Source: Paractinoplanes brasiliensis
Lineage (GTDB): Bacteria; Actinomycetota; Actinomycetes; Mycobacteriales; Micromonosporaceae
Assembly (NCBI RefSeq): GCF_004362215.1
Contig: NZ_SNWR01000001.1
Location: 2,296,001 to 2,360,000 of the forward strand
DNA: 64,000 bases
Reading direction: 5' to 3'
Of this stretch, positions 36,219-44,703 are shown piece by piece. Position 1 is the stretch's first letter. Every line of letters starts with the position of its first letter. Under the pieces are notes generated by a model. That model was not told the DNA's origin and searched no databases. It saw nothing but the letters and a program-made list of their open reading frames with translations. A program made the translations under genes and the position numbers.

Positions 36219-38147
36219 ATGCGCTCCGAGCTGATCGAGTTCTTCCGCTTCGACGACCAGAACTCGGGCATGCTCCGCCGCGGCGACCGGTTCCTGCGGG
36301 CCCGCGGCAACGAGCCGGTGGCCGAGGTGCGGATCCCGATCGGCCACGCCGAGTTCCTGCGCCGGCTCGACCACCTGCGCTATTCCGTCGAGCACGACGA
36401 GGGCCGCCGTGACGAGGCGCTGGCACAGCTGTCCCGGGTGGTCAGCGAGGTGCTGGGACCGTACCGGGCCGAGGGCGGGCCGACCCAGATCGACCTGGTG
36501 ACCAACGCGGCCGAGCTGAGCGCGCTGCCGTTCGAGCTGGCCGCCGACGCCCGGGGCAGGCCGCTCTTCGCCACCTCCGGGCCGCCGCTCGTGCTGACCC
36601 GCCGGGTGCGCACCGGCGCCCACGGCGAGGGACACATCTGGTGGTCGAAACCGCGTGTGCTGTTCGCCGCCGCCTCCCCGCCCGGGGCGGGCAAGCCGGT
36701 GCCGCTCGAGGAGCATCGGGCCGCGCTGCGCGACGCGCTCAAGCCGTGGAGCGAGCCGCTGCCGGTGCCCGGCCTGGCCGACGCCGTCCGGGACAACCGC
36801 CGCGTGCTCACCACCATCGACCGGGCCGGCCTGAGCCGGATCCGGGCCGCCGCGCTGGCCGCCGCGGCCGAGGGCCGGCCCTACACCCACCTGCACGTGC
36901 TGGCCCACGGCTGCGACGTCGGCGACCGGTTCGAGCCGGCGTTCGGGGTCGCGCTCTTCGACGACGACGACCGGACGGCGGCCGCGGTCACGCCGGAGAT
37001 GCTGCGCGCGGTGATTCAGGGGATCGAGCCGGGCCCGGTCGTGGTGACGCTGGCGGTCTGCGACGGCGGCAACGAGTCGAACAGCGTCACCGGCGGCGGC
37101 AGCCTGGCCCACGCGCTGCACGTCTCGGGGGTGCCGGTCGTGCTGGCCTCGCAGTTCCCGCTGACCTTCGCCGGGTCCACCACGTTCACCCGCAGTTTCT
37201 ACGACCTGCTGCTGTCCGGGGCCGACGTGCGGGAGGCGCTGCACGAGGCCCGTACGCGGCTGCACAGCCAGGGCGGCGAGACCGCGCACGACTGGGCCAG
37301 CCTGGTCGCCTACGTGCAGCTGCCCGAGGACTATCAGGACAGGCTGTACGAGGTCGCCATGCAGGCCGAGATGGCGTCGTTGCGTACGGCTCAGCTCTGG
37401 TCGGACAGGCTGGTCAACGAGGGCATCACCGACCCTCAGGCGTACGACACCGTCGCCGGGCGGCTGGGGTCGCGCATCGCGTCGTTGCAGCGCTACGTCG
37501 AGGGCACGGTCGCCGCGCCCGCCGAGGCCGCCCGGCTGGAGAACCTCGGCATTCTCGGCAGCGCGCAGAAAAGGCACGCCGAGCTGGCCTTCCACCGGGC
37601 GCGACTGGGCGAGGCCGGCCGCGAGCGATGGGAGGCGGCCGCCCGTACAGGTCTGGCCGAGGCCCGGCGGTGGTATCTGCTGGGCTTCACCCGCAACCTG
37701 TCGTTCCACTGGCACGGGGTGCAGGCGCTGTCGTTGGAGGCGGCGCTGACCGGGCGCATCGAGCGGGTCGGTCAGTGGTACGCGGCCCGTGAGGCGGCCG
37801 AGGCGGACGACGGCGCCTGGGCGCCCGGGTCGCTGGCCGAGCTGCTGCTGCTCGCCCCGCTGGCCGGCCGCACGCGGGCGCTGGAGGAGGCCGAGGAGCA
37901 GTTGGCCGAGCTGGTGGCGCGCACCCACGCCCAATGGCCGGCCGACGACCCGTTCCCGGTCGACTCCACAATCCGGCAGTTCGGCCGCTACCTGCGCTGG
38001 TGGACGACCGGGCACGGGTACTTCCCGGGCTACGCCGGCGGAGACCTGACGGCCGACGCGGCGCGGCTGCTGGAACGGCTCAGGGCGCTGTCGGGACCAT
38101 CCAGTCCAGCACCGGCGTCCCCTGCAGGGTCACCAGAACACACATGA
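36219..38147 (+). CDS. CHAT-domain (caspase-like) cysteine protease with helical C-terminal region
   Basis: 642 aa. ATG abuts the upstream stop, so the two genes are coupled. N-terminal region about 1-95; CHAT peptidase about 95-370 with catalytic His230 (THLHVLAHGCDVG) and Cys281 (VTLAVCDGGNES), followed by SLAHALHVSGVPVVLASQFPL, a typical CHAT segment. The C-terminal ~270 residues are helical, TPR-like (AELAFHRARLGEAGRERWEAA, LEEAEEQLAELVARTHAQW) and probably form the sensing part. CHAT proteases are known activators of bacterial gasdermins. The 3' end overlaps the convergent permease by 68 bp. Confidence 0.85.
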   Translation: MRSELIEFFRFDDQNSGMLRRGDRFLRARGNEPVAEVRIPIGHAEFLRRLDHLRYSVEHDEGRRDEALAQLSRVVSEVLGPYRAEGGPTQIDLVTNAAELSALPFELAADARGRPLFATSGPPLVLTRRVRTGAHGEGHIWWSKPRVLFAAASPPGAGKPVPLEEHRAALRDALKPWSEPLPVPGLADAVRDNRRVLTTIDRAGLSRIRAAALAAAAEGRPYTHLHVLAHGCDVGDRFEPAFGVALFDDDDRTAAAVTPEMLRAVIQGIEPGPVVVTLAVCDGGNESNSVTGGGSLAHALHVSGVPVVLASQFPLTFAGSTTFTRSFYDLLLSGADVREALHEARTRLHSQGGETAHDWASLVAYVQLPEDYQDRLYEVAMQAEMASLRTAQLWSDRLVNEGITDPQAYDTVAGRLGSRIASLQRYVEGTVAAPAEAARLENLGILGSAQKRHAELAFHRARLGEAGRERWEAAARTGLAEARRWYLLGFTRNLSFHWHGVQALSLEAALTGRIERVGQWYAAREAAEADDGAWAPGSLAELLLLAPLAGRTRALEEAEEQLAELVARTHAQWPADDPFPVDSTIRQFGRYLRWWTTGHGYFPGYAGGDLTADAARLLERLRALSGPSSPAPASPAGSPEHT

Positions 38148-39747
38148 CCAGCAGCAGGCCGACGCTCCAGCCGACCACCCGGCGGAAGATGTCGCCCTCC
38201 TTGCCGGCCATGCCCACGGCCGCGGCGGCGATCGCCAGGTTCTGCGGGCTGATCATTTTGCCCAGCACCCCGCCCGAGGAGTTGGCCGCGGCCAGCAGCA
38301 CGGGGTCGAGTCCGGCATCGGCCGCGGTCTGCACCTGCAGGGCCCCGAACAGCGCGTTGGCCGACGTGTCGGAGCCGGTGACGGCCACGCCGATCCAGCC
38401 CAGGATCGAGGAGAGGAACAGGAAGATCCCACCGGTCTGGGCCAGAAACTCGCCCAGCGTGTTGGTCTGGCCCGACTGGTTGAGCACGTACGCGAGGGCG
38501 AGCACCGCCATCACCGTGACGATCGCGTGGCGCAGCTCGGCATACGTGCGGCCGTAGGCCTTGATCGCTTCGGCCGGCCGGACCCGCAGGATCGCGGCGG
38601 TGAGGATGCCGGCCAGGATCATCAGCGTGCCCGCGGCGGGCAGCCAGCCGAGGGTGAACGTGGTGGAGGCCAGAGGTTCGCCGTTGGCGCCCAGAACGTC
38701 GAGGCCGGGCCAGCCGAACGTGACAGTCCAGGGCTCCTCGGCCAGCAACGACTTGATCGGGCCGAGGTTGGCGATCGAAAAGATCACGATGATGATCAGG
38801 TACGGCGCGTACGCGCGCAGCACTTCGGCGTTGGTGTCCCGCCGGGTCCGCACGGCCACGCCGCCGTCCCCGGCCGGCTCGTCGGCGGACAGGTCGGGCG
38901 ACTCGGCCGGGCGCCAGACACGCAGCAGCAAGATCACGGCGGCGGCGGACAGCAGCGCCGCGATGATGTCGGTCAGCGGCACCGAGATGTAGTTGGACGC
39001 GGCGAACTGCGCCCCGGCGAACACCAGGCCGCCGACCAGCGCCACCGGCCACGTCTGCCGCACGCCCCGCTTGCCGTCGATCACCGCGACCAGCACGAGC
39101 GGCACGACCACGGCCAGGACGGGCGTCTGCCGTCCGACCATCGCGCCCAGCGTGTCCGGGTTGAGCCGTGGGTCGTCGGCCGCGCCCGCGGTGACCGTGC
39201 CCAGCGTGGTGATCGGGGTGGCGAGCGCGCCGAAGGCGACAGGGGCGGTGTTCGCGATCAACGCCACGGCGGCCGCCTTGATCGGCCGGAAGCCGAGCGC
39301 CATCAGCATCACCACGGTCACGGCCACCGGCGTACCGAAACCGGCCAGCGCCTCGAGCAGGGCGCCGAAACAAAAGGCCACGATCACGGCCTGGACGCGC
39401 ATGTCGGGACTGACCCGTTCCATCGAGCGGCGCAGCACGTCGAAGTGGCCGCTGACGACGGTGAGGTTGTAGACCCAGATCGCGTTGATGACGATCCACA
39501 GGATGGGGAAGAAGCCGAACGCGGCGCCCTCGGTGGCCGACAGCAGGGCCTGACCGGCGGGCATCGAGTACACCGCGACAGCGACGACGAGCGCCACGAC
39601 GAGCGAGATCACCCCCGCGAGCCAGGCGCGCATGCGGACGGCGCCCAACAGCACGAACAGGGTGAGCAGGGGCAGCACCGCGAAGATCGCGGAGACCGCG
39701 ACGGACTCACCGACGGGATCGGTCACGATCTGGAACTGATCAAACAT
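38080..39747 (-). CDS. L-lactate permease (LctP family)
   Basis: 555 aa from ATG 39747 (ATG 39756 also possible). About 13 TM helices with family blocks FGFFPILWIVINAIWVYNLTV, GALLEALAGFGTPVAVT, ANTAPVAFGALATPI and SGGVLGKMISPQNLAIAAAAV. Imports lactate or glycolate by proton symport. Its end overlaps the CHAT gene in the opposite direction. Confidence 0.92.
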   Translation of the reverse strand: MFDQFQIVTDPVGESVAVSAIFAVLPLLTLFVLLGAVRMRAWLAGVISLVVALVVAVAVYSMPAGQALLSATEGAAFGFFPILWIVINAIWVYNLTVVSGHFDVLRRSMERVSPDMRVQAVIVAFCFGALLEALAGFGTPVAVTVVMLMALGFRPIKAAAVALIANTAPVAFGALATPITTLGTVTAGAADDPRLNPDTLGAMVGRQTPVLAVVVPLVLVAVIDGKRGVRQTWPVALVGGLVFAGAQFAASNYISVPLTDIIAALLSAAAVILLLRVWRPAESPDLSADEPAGDGGVAVRTRRDTNAEVLRAYAPYLIIIVIFSIANLGPIKSLLAEEPWTVTFGWPGLDVLGANGEPLASTTFTLGWLPAAGTLMILAGILTAAILRVRPAEAIKAYGRTYAELRHAIVTVMAVLALAYVLNQSGQTNTLGEFLAQTGGIFLFLSSILGWIGVAVTGSDTSANALFGALQVQTAADAGLDPVLLAAANSSGGVLGKMISPQNLAIAAAAVGMAGKEGDIFRRVVGWSVGLLLVMCVLVTLQGTPVLDWMVPTAP

Positions 39748-39902
39748 GATCGCCATCCAGGAAGATCGATACGTGCGGGCCGAACCGTCATGGTCACCCG
39801 CTTCGGCGCAGCGCGCATCCCGGTGCGGGCATCGGGCAGGGAATATGGAAAACACTCACATTTAGGTTGTTTGGTCGGTACGGTCGGAGCGGTGAGGTCA
39901 GG

Positions 39903-40034
39903 ATGAGCACCGGCGGGCTCATGGCCCTCGTCGACCGGCTCTCCGGCGAGGACGGGCGGACACACAGCGCCGAGGGCACACCGGGGGCAGGTGCGGTCGT
40001 CCGGTTCAGCCTGACAGGACAGGAACCGGTATGA
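39903..40034 (+). CDS. 43-aa ORF resembling the C-terminal end of a histidine kinase
   Basis: ATG 39903; the stop overlaps the ATG of the hybrid regulator (ATGA). The residues HSAEGTPGAGAVVRFSLTGQEP match the last strand and G-box of a HATPase domain. No phosphoacceptor or ATP-lid part is present upstream. Either a decayed kinase fragment kept for translational coupling or a coincidental short ORF. Confidence 0.45.
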   Translation: MSTGGLMALVDRLSGEDGRTHSAEGTPGAGAVVRFSLTGQEPV

Positions 40035-41869
40035 CGTCCGTACTGGTGGTGGACGACAACGACGACGACGCGGTGCTGATCGGGCATGCGCTGGGCCGGG
40101 CCGGGCTGCAGGTGCAGGTGACCCGCGAGGAGACGAGCGGGGGTGTCGCGCGGGCGCTCGCCGCGGGGCCGGTCGACGTGGTCATCTGCGATTACAACCT
40201 TCCCACCGTACGGGCCGAGGATGTGCTCGCCCAGGTTCGCGAGCACGATCCCGACCTCCCGTTCGTGCTCGTCTCGGGTCAGGTCGGCGAGGAGGTGGCG
40301 GCCGACCTGATGCGCGCCGGGGCCCGTGACTTCGTGCTCAAGGACAGGCTGACCCGGCTCGCACCCGCCGTGCAGCGCGAACTGGAGGAGGCCCGGGATC
40401 GTCGCGCGCATCGCCGCTCCGAGCGGGCGCTGCGGCTGCTGGCCGAACACGCGCCCGACGTCATCTTCCGGTTCCGGCTGCGTCCCGAACCGGCGATGGA
40501 GTACGTCAGCTCGGCCGTGGAACCGATCACCGGCCACGCGCCCGAGGAGTTCTACGCCGACCCGGCGCTGATCTTCCGCCTGGTCGAGCCGGACGACCGC
40601 CCGCTGCTCGAACGGTCCTGGCGCTCCGCGTCCCCCGGCGCCCTGACGGTCCGCTGGCGGCGGCGCACCGGCGACCCGGCCTGGGTCGAGCAGCGCGCGA
40701 ACGCGGTGACCGGGCCGGACGGGCGCCCGCTCGCGATCGAGGGCATCCTGCGCGACATCACCGAACGGGTGCGCATGGAGGAGCAGCTGCGCCAGGCCGA
40801 ACGCCTCGACTCGCTGGGGCGCCTGGCCGGCGGCATCGCCCACGACTTCAACAACATCCTGGCCGTCATCTCGGGATACGCCGCGATGCTGTCCGAGGAG
40901 CTCGGTCCCGACCACCAGCTGCACACCGACGCCCAGGCGATCGAGCAGGCGGCCGCCCGGGGCAGCGGCCTGACCCGGCAGCTGCTCATCTTCAGCGGCC
41001 TCGAACCGTCACGCCCGGAACCGCTCGACCTGAACGCCGTGGCCACCGACATGCAGCGGCTGCTGAAACGGACCCTGGGCGACGACATCGAACTGACCAC
41101 CAAGCTGTCGCTGGACGTGCCACCGATCTCGATGGACCGCAACAAGCTCGAACAGGTGGTGCTGAACGCCGGCGCCAACGCCCGGGCCGCGATGCCGTCG
41201 GGCGGCCGCCTGACCCTGAGCACCTCGGTCGACCGGGGCTCCGGGCAGGTGTGCCTGTCCATCGCGGACACCGGCTGCGGCATGGAGCCGGAGGTCGCTG
41301 CGCGCGCGTTCGAGCCGTTCTTCACCACGAAGGGCCGGGGCAAAGGGACCGGGCTGGGGCTGGCCACCGCGTACGGGGTGGTCACCGACGCCGGGGGGAC
41401 GATCTCGCTGGACTCGGCCCCCGGTGAGGGCACCACCCTGACGCTCTGCCTGCCCCCGGCCGAACGGGCGGCCGGTCCGTCCACTCTGGTCCGCCGACCC
41501 GCTTCCGGCGGCACCGTGCTGGTGGTCGAGGACGAGGACGGCGTACGCGACATCGTGTGCCGCATCCTGCGCCGCGCCGGCTACGAAGTGCGAGCGGCCC
41601 CCGACCCGGCGACGGCGCTGGAGATGTGCCGGGACGGCGGCCTGGAGATGGATGCCCTGGTCACCGACATCATCATGCCGGGCATGTCGGGCACCCAACT
41701 GGCCGCCGAGCTGCGCCGGACCCGCCCCGACCTGCCGGTGCTGTTCATGTCGGGCTACACCAGCGGCCCGGCCCCCGGCGGTCAGGAGTTGCCCGCCGAC
41801 GCGCCGCTGCTGCACAAGCCGTTCCAGACCGACCACCTGCTCAGCGCCCTGCAGCGCGTGCTGCACTGA
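40031..41869 (+). CDS. Hybrid sensor histidine kinase: REC-PAS-HisKA-HATPase-REC
   Basis: 612 aa. N-terminal receiver (VLVVDDNDDDAVLI, phosphoacceptor Asp in VVICDYNLP, Lys in DFVLKDRLT), PAS (about 140-250), HisKA with LGRLAGGIAHDFNNILAVISGYA (phosphoacceptor His), HATPase with N-box LEQVVLNAGANARAAM, G1 IADTGCGM and G2 GRGKGTGLGLATAYG, then a C-terminal receiver (VLVVEDEDGVRDI, TDIIMPGMSG, LHKPF). No TM helix, so a cytosolic phosphorelay. An AP-type HDFNN motif places it with soluble hybrid kinases. Confidence 0.9.
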   Translation: MTSVLVVDDNDDDAVLIGHALGRAGLQVQVTREETSGGVARALAAGPVDVVICDYNLPTVRAEDVLAQVREHDPDLPFVLVSGQVGEEVAADLMRAGARDFVLKDRLTRLAPAVQRELEEARDRRAHRRSERALRLLAEHAPDVIFRFRLRPEPAMEYVSSAVEPITGHAPEEFYADPALIFRLVEPDDRPLLERSWRSASPGALTVRWRRRTGDPAWVEQRANAVTGPDGRPLAIEGILRDITERVRMEEQLRQAERLDSLGRLAGGIAHDFNNILAVISGYAAMLSEELGPDHQLHTDAQAIEQAAARGSGLTRQLLIFSGLEPSRPEPLDLNAVATDMQRLLKRTLGDDIELTTKLSLDVPPISMDRNKLEQVVLNAGANARAAMPSGGRLTLSTSVDRGSGQVCLSIADTGCGMEPEVAARAFEPFFTTKGRGKGTGLGLATAYGVVTDAGGTISLDSAPGEGTTLTLCLPPAERAAGPSTLVRRPASGGTVLVVEDEDGVRDIVCRILRRAGYEVRAAPDPATALEMCRDGGLEMDALVTDIIMPGMSGTQLAAELRRTRPDLPVLFMSGYTSGPAPGGQELPADAPLLHKPFQTDHLLSALQRVLH

Positions 41870-41880
41870 CGGCCCGGCCG

Positions 41881-41901
41881 GCCGGGGCTCCCAGCCCCGG
41901 C
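41881..41901 (+). terminator. Hairpin after the hybrid kinase gene
   Basis: GCCGGGGCT (41881-41889), 3-nt loop, AGCCCCGGC (41893-41901): a perfect 9-bp stem starting 12 bases past the stop. The following AACAACAAA gives no U-tract on this strand. Confidence 0.6.
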
Positions 41902-41909
41902 GAACAACA

Positions 41910-41937
41910 AAGGCCCGGTCACGAGGACCGAGCCCTT
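41910..41937 (-). terminator. Displaced tRNA-His terminator (minus-strand)
   Basis: GGCCCGGTC (41912-41920) and GACCGAGCC (41926-41934) form a 9-bp stem with one G-U pair when read on the minus strand, followed on that strand by TTTGTTGTT. It lies just past the attL copy of the tRNA 3' end, so it was probably the tRNA-His terminator before the element inserted. Confidence 0.55.
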
Positions 41938-41945
41938 GGGCAACT

Positions 41946-41998
41946 CGATGGGGTGATCGACGGGACTTGAACCCGCGACCCCCTGGACCACAACCAGG
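41946..41998 (-). repeat. attL: duplicated 3' half of tRNA-His
   Basis: 53 bp identical to 61620-61672. It covers the tRNA 3' end, T-arm, variable loop, and 3' anticodon stem plus anticodon. Identity stops at the 5' side of the anticodon stem. Not a functional tRNA because the D-arm and 5' acceptor strand are absent. Confidence 0.92.
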
Positions 41999-42100
41999 GT
42001 CAGGCCCCGCTCCGCCTCTTCTGTTACGCCTCTTGCGCAGGTCAGCGAGGCCGCCTGACGGCGCCTGCCCGACCACAACCACGCCTGACCAACGCCTTTT

Positions 42101-42119
42101 CGCTCCCAGTTCGCTCCCC
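42101..42119 (+). promoter_or_regulatory. Candidate integrase arm-type sites, left end
   Basis: CGCTCCCA (42101-42108) and CGCTCCCC (42112-42119), an 11-bp repeat step, about 100 bp inside attL. The same box pair with the same step occurs at 61535-61553 near attR. Confidence 0.5.
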
Positions 42120-42649
42120 GGCTTTGAAGGCCCGGCCGGCAGGCCTATATCTACCTGCGGAGATTTGCTCCGGCTGGGACCATGGCCGCGCATTCGCCGT
42201 GGTACGGGGCCAACCGGCCAATTCTCGTGCGCGGGCTGTGTCCGCCCGCCGGCTCGCGCACTCAATCCGGCGTACAGGCCCACTCGTCCGTCGCCTCCAA
42301 GGTCGCCAGCGATGAGGGTGCCCTGGCCTGCCCTTATACGTCGTTGTCGATAGTCATTGATGGTCAATATTGGTCGTCGTCTGACGCCCTGGAGACGCCC
42401 TGACGCCCTGGAGACGCCCTGGGGGCTGCTCACCGTCCCCATCTGCCGGTATCGTCTGCGCGCCTTCTGTGGCGCTTCGCCGGTGCCCTTGGCGGCGCGT
42501 CTTTGAGGTTCGAAGTTCCCCTCGGCTTATCTTTCGCAACGGATCTTGTCTAAATCGCAGGTCAGGCGGTTTCAAGATCGGCAATTTTACGCGACATAGA
42601 CGAGCATGTAATCTAACCTTCCTGCGTAATCTGCCGAGGGGGTCGGTCG
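42120..42649. other. Left-end region of the element without a convincing gene
   Basis: About 530 bp. Short reading frames here have no RBS and no recognisable product. It holds a 19-bp tandem repeat at 42382-42419 and presumably the promoter of the gene at 42650. Confidence 0.5.
42382..42419 (+). repeat. 19-bp tandem duplication
   Basis: TGACGCCCTGGAGACGCCC occurs twice in direct succession (42382-42400 and 42401-42419). Confidence 0.85.
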
Positions 42650-43627
42650 ATGGGTAGCTTCGGTTACCGCCTGTTTGTGGTTCATCTGCGTGCGGGCCTG
42701 GGGCGTAGGAATCTCGACTTCGGGCACGTGGAACACGGTCATTTCATCGATCTGCTTGAAGAGGACCTGGCCAAAGGCCTGAACTCAGTCGTGAAGTTTG
42801 AGGATGCTGCTCGACTTGAAGAGGACGGGACCACTGCTCCCGAAACCGGCACCGTCGTTCGGTTGATGGAAGTTTCTCGGGCAGGCTTCGACCTTCGCTT
42901 GGAATTCGACCATGGCCCGTACGGGGAAGACGGCAAGCTTATCGATCCCGAAGGTGTCGAGTCTGACCAGGACATCGAAAGCTTCGCACTCGGCCGGAAC
43001 TTTAGGGCTTTGATCACGTTCCCGTCCGAGGGCGGAGCAGCGATCCTCGCAGTGGAGACGCACGGCCGTGCATGTCCGTATCGTCGACTTGAAGCTGCAT
43101 TTAAGCGGTTCTACTCGACCGACCTTCGTTTGTTCTTAGCCGCAGGCGTGGCCGACCGGGCCGCTGTCGCTCATTTCATCCGCAACGGGGTGGTTAGGGA
43201 ACTCGAGGTCACACGTCACGAGACTGCCCGTGACGGCGAACCTCTGACGAGTCAGGTGCGGCTCAGCGTCAAGATTCCCGGAGCGTCCAAGCTGCAAGAC
43301 TCGATGCGTGAACATGCTCTTCGCTGGGTCAACGAAAGTTGGGAAAAACTTTCGAATCACGACGCGCGAGTGTCGCTCGCAAACGACCTCGCTCGGACGG
43401 CTACGGGCGTGACTATCCCTCTCGATTTCGAGGACAGCTTGCTGCGGGTTGATGGGCCGAACGACCGGAAGAGATCCCTGAAGCCCTCTGCTGACATTGG
43501 GGAGTGGATCTACGACACGGGTGACTACCGCTACAGCAACGAAAAGTGGTATTCGACCGTTTCAGATTCAGTACGGGAGCTGTTCCCGACGATAGCCGCC
43601 ACGGAGGGTGTCGTACCCCCCAACTAG
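42650..43627 (+). CDS. Cargo protein of unknown function; cytosolic half of a two-gene module (RexA-like or KwaB-like layout)
   Basis: 325 aa from ATG 42650 with GAGGGGG upstream. No TM helix or signal. The sequence is a mixed alpha/beta protein: YRLFVVHLRAGLGRRNLDF, a strand pair ALITFPSEGGAAILAVETHG, a helix-strand segment (AAVAHFIRNGVVRELEVTR) and a C-terminal part with RKRSLKPSADIGEWIYDTG. The pattern of a G-rich strand pair followed by a helical stretch and a VRELEV-type strand recalls phage lambda RexA; size and pairing also fit KwaB of Kiwa. Neither is proven. Followed 24 bp downstream by a four-helix membrane protein. G+C is clearly lower than flanking genes, indicating foreign cargo. 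Confidence 0.6.
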   Translation: MGSFGYRLFVVHLRAGLGRRNLDFGHVEHGHFIDLLEEDLAKGLNSVVKFEDAARLEEDGTTAPETGTVVRLMEVSRAGFDLRLEFDHGPYGEDGKLIDPEGVESDQDIESFALGRNFRALITFPSEGGAAILAVETHGRACPYRRLEAAFKRFYSTDLRLFLAAGVADRAAVAHFIRNGVVRELEVTRHETARDGEPLTSQVRLSVKIPGASKLQDSMREHALRWVNESWEKLSNHDARVSLANDLARTATGVTIPLDFEDSLLRVDGPNDRKRSLKPSADIGEWIYDTGDYRYSNEKWYSTVSDSVRELFPTIAATEGVVPPN

Positions 43628-43651
43628 GATGACAGGTAACCGGGGAGGTGC

Positions 43652-44230
43652 ATGATGCGCAGTGGTCTATTTGATCGTTTCGACGTCCGACCCCTCTTCC
43701 TAGATCATCTTCGTTCGATGCGTCGAGTTCAACTCGACGTAGACGAAGAGAGGCTTCCTCCCGACCTGGCCTCTCGCCTGGTCTTGTACGGCATCCCTGC
43801 GGCGGTCGGTGTTGTGGCGGTGTGGCAGCAGTGGCGTCTGACCGACCCTGGTGCGATCGGCGCAGGATGCGCTCTCATGGCCGGCATCCTCTTCACCGCT
43901 TTCACCCAATTGGCGTCTTTACGCGACAGGCTGGAAGACCGACATGAGTCGATTGGCGAGTCGTCTCGTCGCCTTTTTCGCGAAACTGCGGCCCATCTGT
44001 TAGTGGGTGCTCTGGCTTCCGCTACTGAATCGATTGTTCTCATAGTTGCGTCAGGCGTCCGCGCTCACCCCGACGACAAGATGAACGTTGCGTCGACAGC
44101 TATCGTTTTGCCGATAGCGGTATACGTGTTTCTGCTGTTCATTATGGCCATTAGGAAAATGTACGCGGCGTATCTGCGGGTTTTCGAGGGCGGTCGTTAT
44201 CTTCGCGCAACCAGGAAGACTGGGCGCTGA
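43652..44230 (+). CDS. Four-helix membrane protein, second half of the cargo module
   Basis: 192 aa from ATG 43652 (or 43655) with GGGGAGGTG upstream. Soluble N-terminus of about 42 residues, then TM1 (SRLVLYGIPAAVGVVAVW), TM2 (GAIGAGCALMAGILFTAF), TM3 (AAHLLVGALASATESIVLIV) and TM4 (STAIVLPIAVYVFLLFIMAI), with a charged loop between TM2 and TM3 (RDRLEDRHESIGESSRRL). Four TM helices with a cytosolic partner is the build of RexB and KwaA. Function by this analogy would be membrane depolarisation or sensing after phage entry; this is inference. Confidence 0.7.
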   Translation: MMRSGLFDRFDVRPLFLDHLRSMRRVQLDVDEERLPPDLASRLVLYGIPAAVGVVAVWQQWRLTDPGAIGAGCALMAGILFTAFTQLASLRDRLEDRHESIGESSRRLFRETAAHLLVGALASATESIVLIVASGVRAHPDDKMNVASTAIVLPIAVYVFLLFIMAIRKMYAAYLRVFEGGRYLRATRKTGR

Positions 44231-44330
44231 GCGGGACCCTGGCACGTCGACTCCGCAGTCACGCCTAAGCGTCATGCCATCCCAGAGGTCAGAGTCCCCG
44301 CCGGAGGCATTATGCCCTCCACGAATCTGA

Positions 44331-44371
44331 AAGCCCCGGAACTGCCGGGCTACTTCGGAGGCCCGGGGCTT
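44331..44371 (+). terminator. Terminator after the cargo pair
   Basis: AAGCCCCGG (44331-44339) and CCGGGGCTT (44363-44371) form a 9-bp stem followed by CTTCGTG. It is 100 bp past the 4-TM gene. The rest of the 44231-44703 gap shows no gene. Confidence 0.65.
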
Positions 44372-44703
44372 CTTCGTGTGTCGCGCCTGCTGCCGGGCTG
44401 GAACCGCCGGGGTGCGCCCAGCGAAGCGGCCGGGCGGCAGGGTCCCCGAGCGGCGGGCCTCCGGCCCGGCCCTGCTGGCGGCGCGAGCGGCCTGCGAAGC
44501 GGGCCGCCGTTGAACCCGGATAGTAACTTCTCACAGATCCCCGCCGCACCCCGCCGTGCCTCTTGTCCGGTCTCGTACTAGATACTCCGCTGTAGGCACG
44601 TGGTCGTGGATTTTAGGGCTGCGGCTTGCGACGTCGTGAGTGAAATGTTCATGGCTAGGCCCACGCTGGCTGCAGCCCCAACTACATAGGGAGCACCGAC
44701 TCG

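Noticed and set aside
35409..38015. 868-aa reading frame opposite the CHAT pair
   Set aside because: Antisense shadow with low-complexity composition; the plus strand has clear CHAT motifs.
41946..41998. A second tRNA-His gene
   Set aside because: Only the 3' half is present; no D-arm or 5' acceptor strand, so it is the attL copy.
42124..42403. Short reading frames in the left end of the element
   Set aside because: No RBS, no recognisable product, and overlapping frames are equally open.
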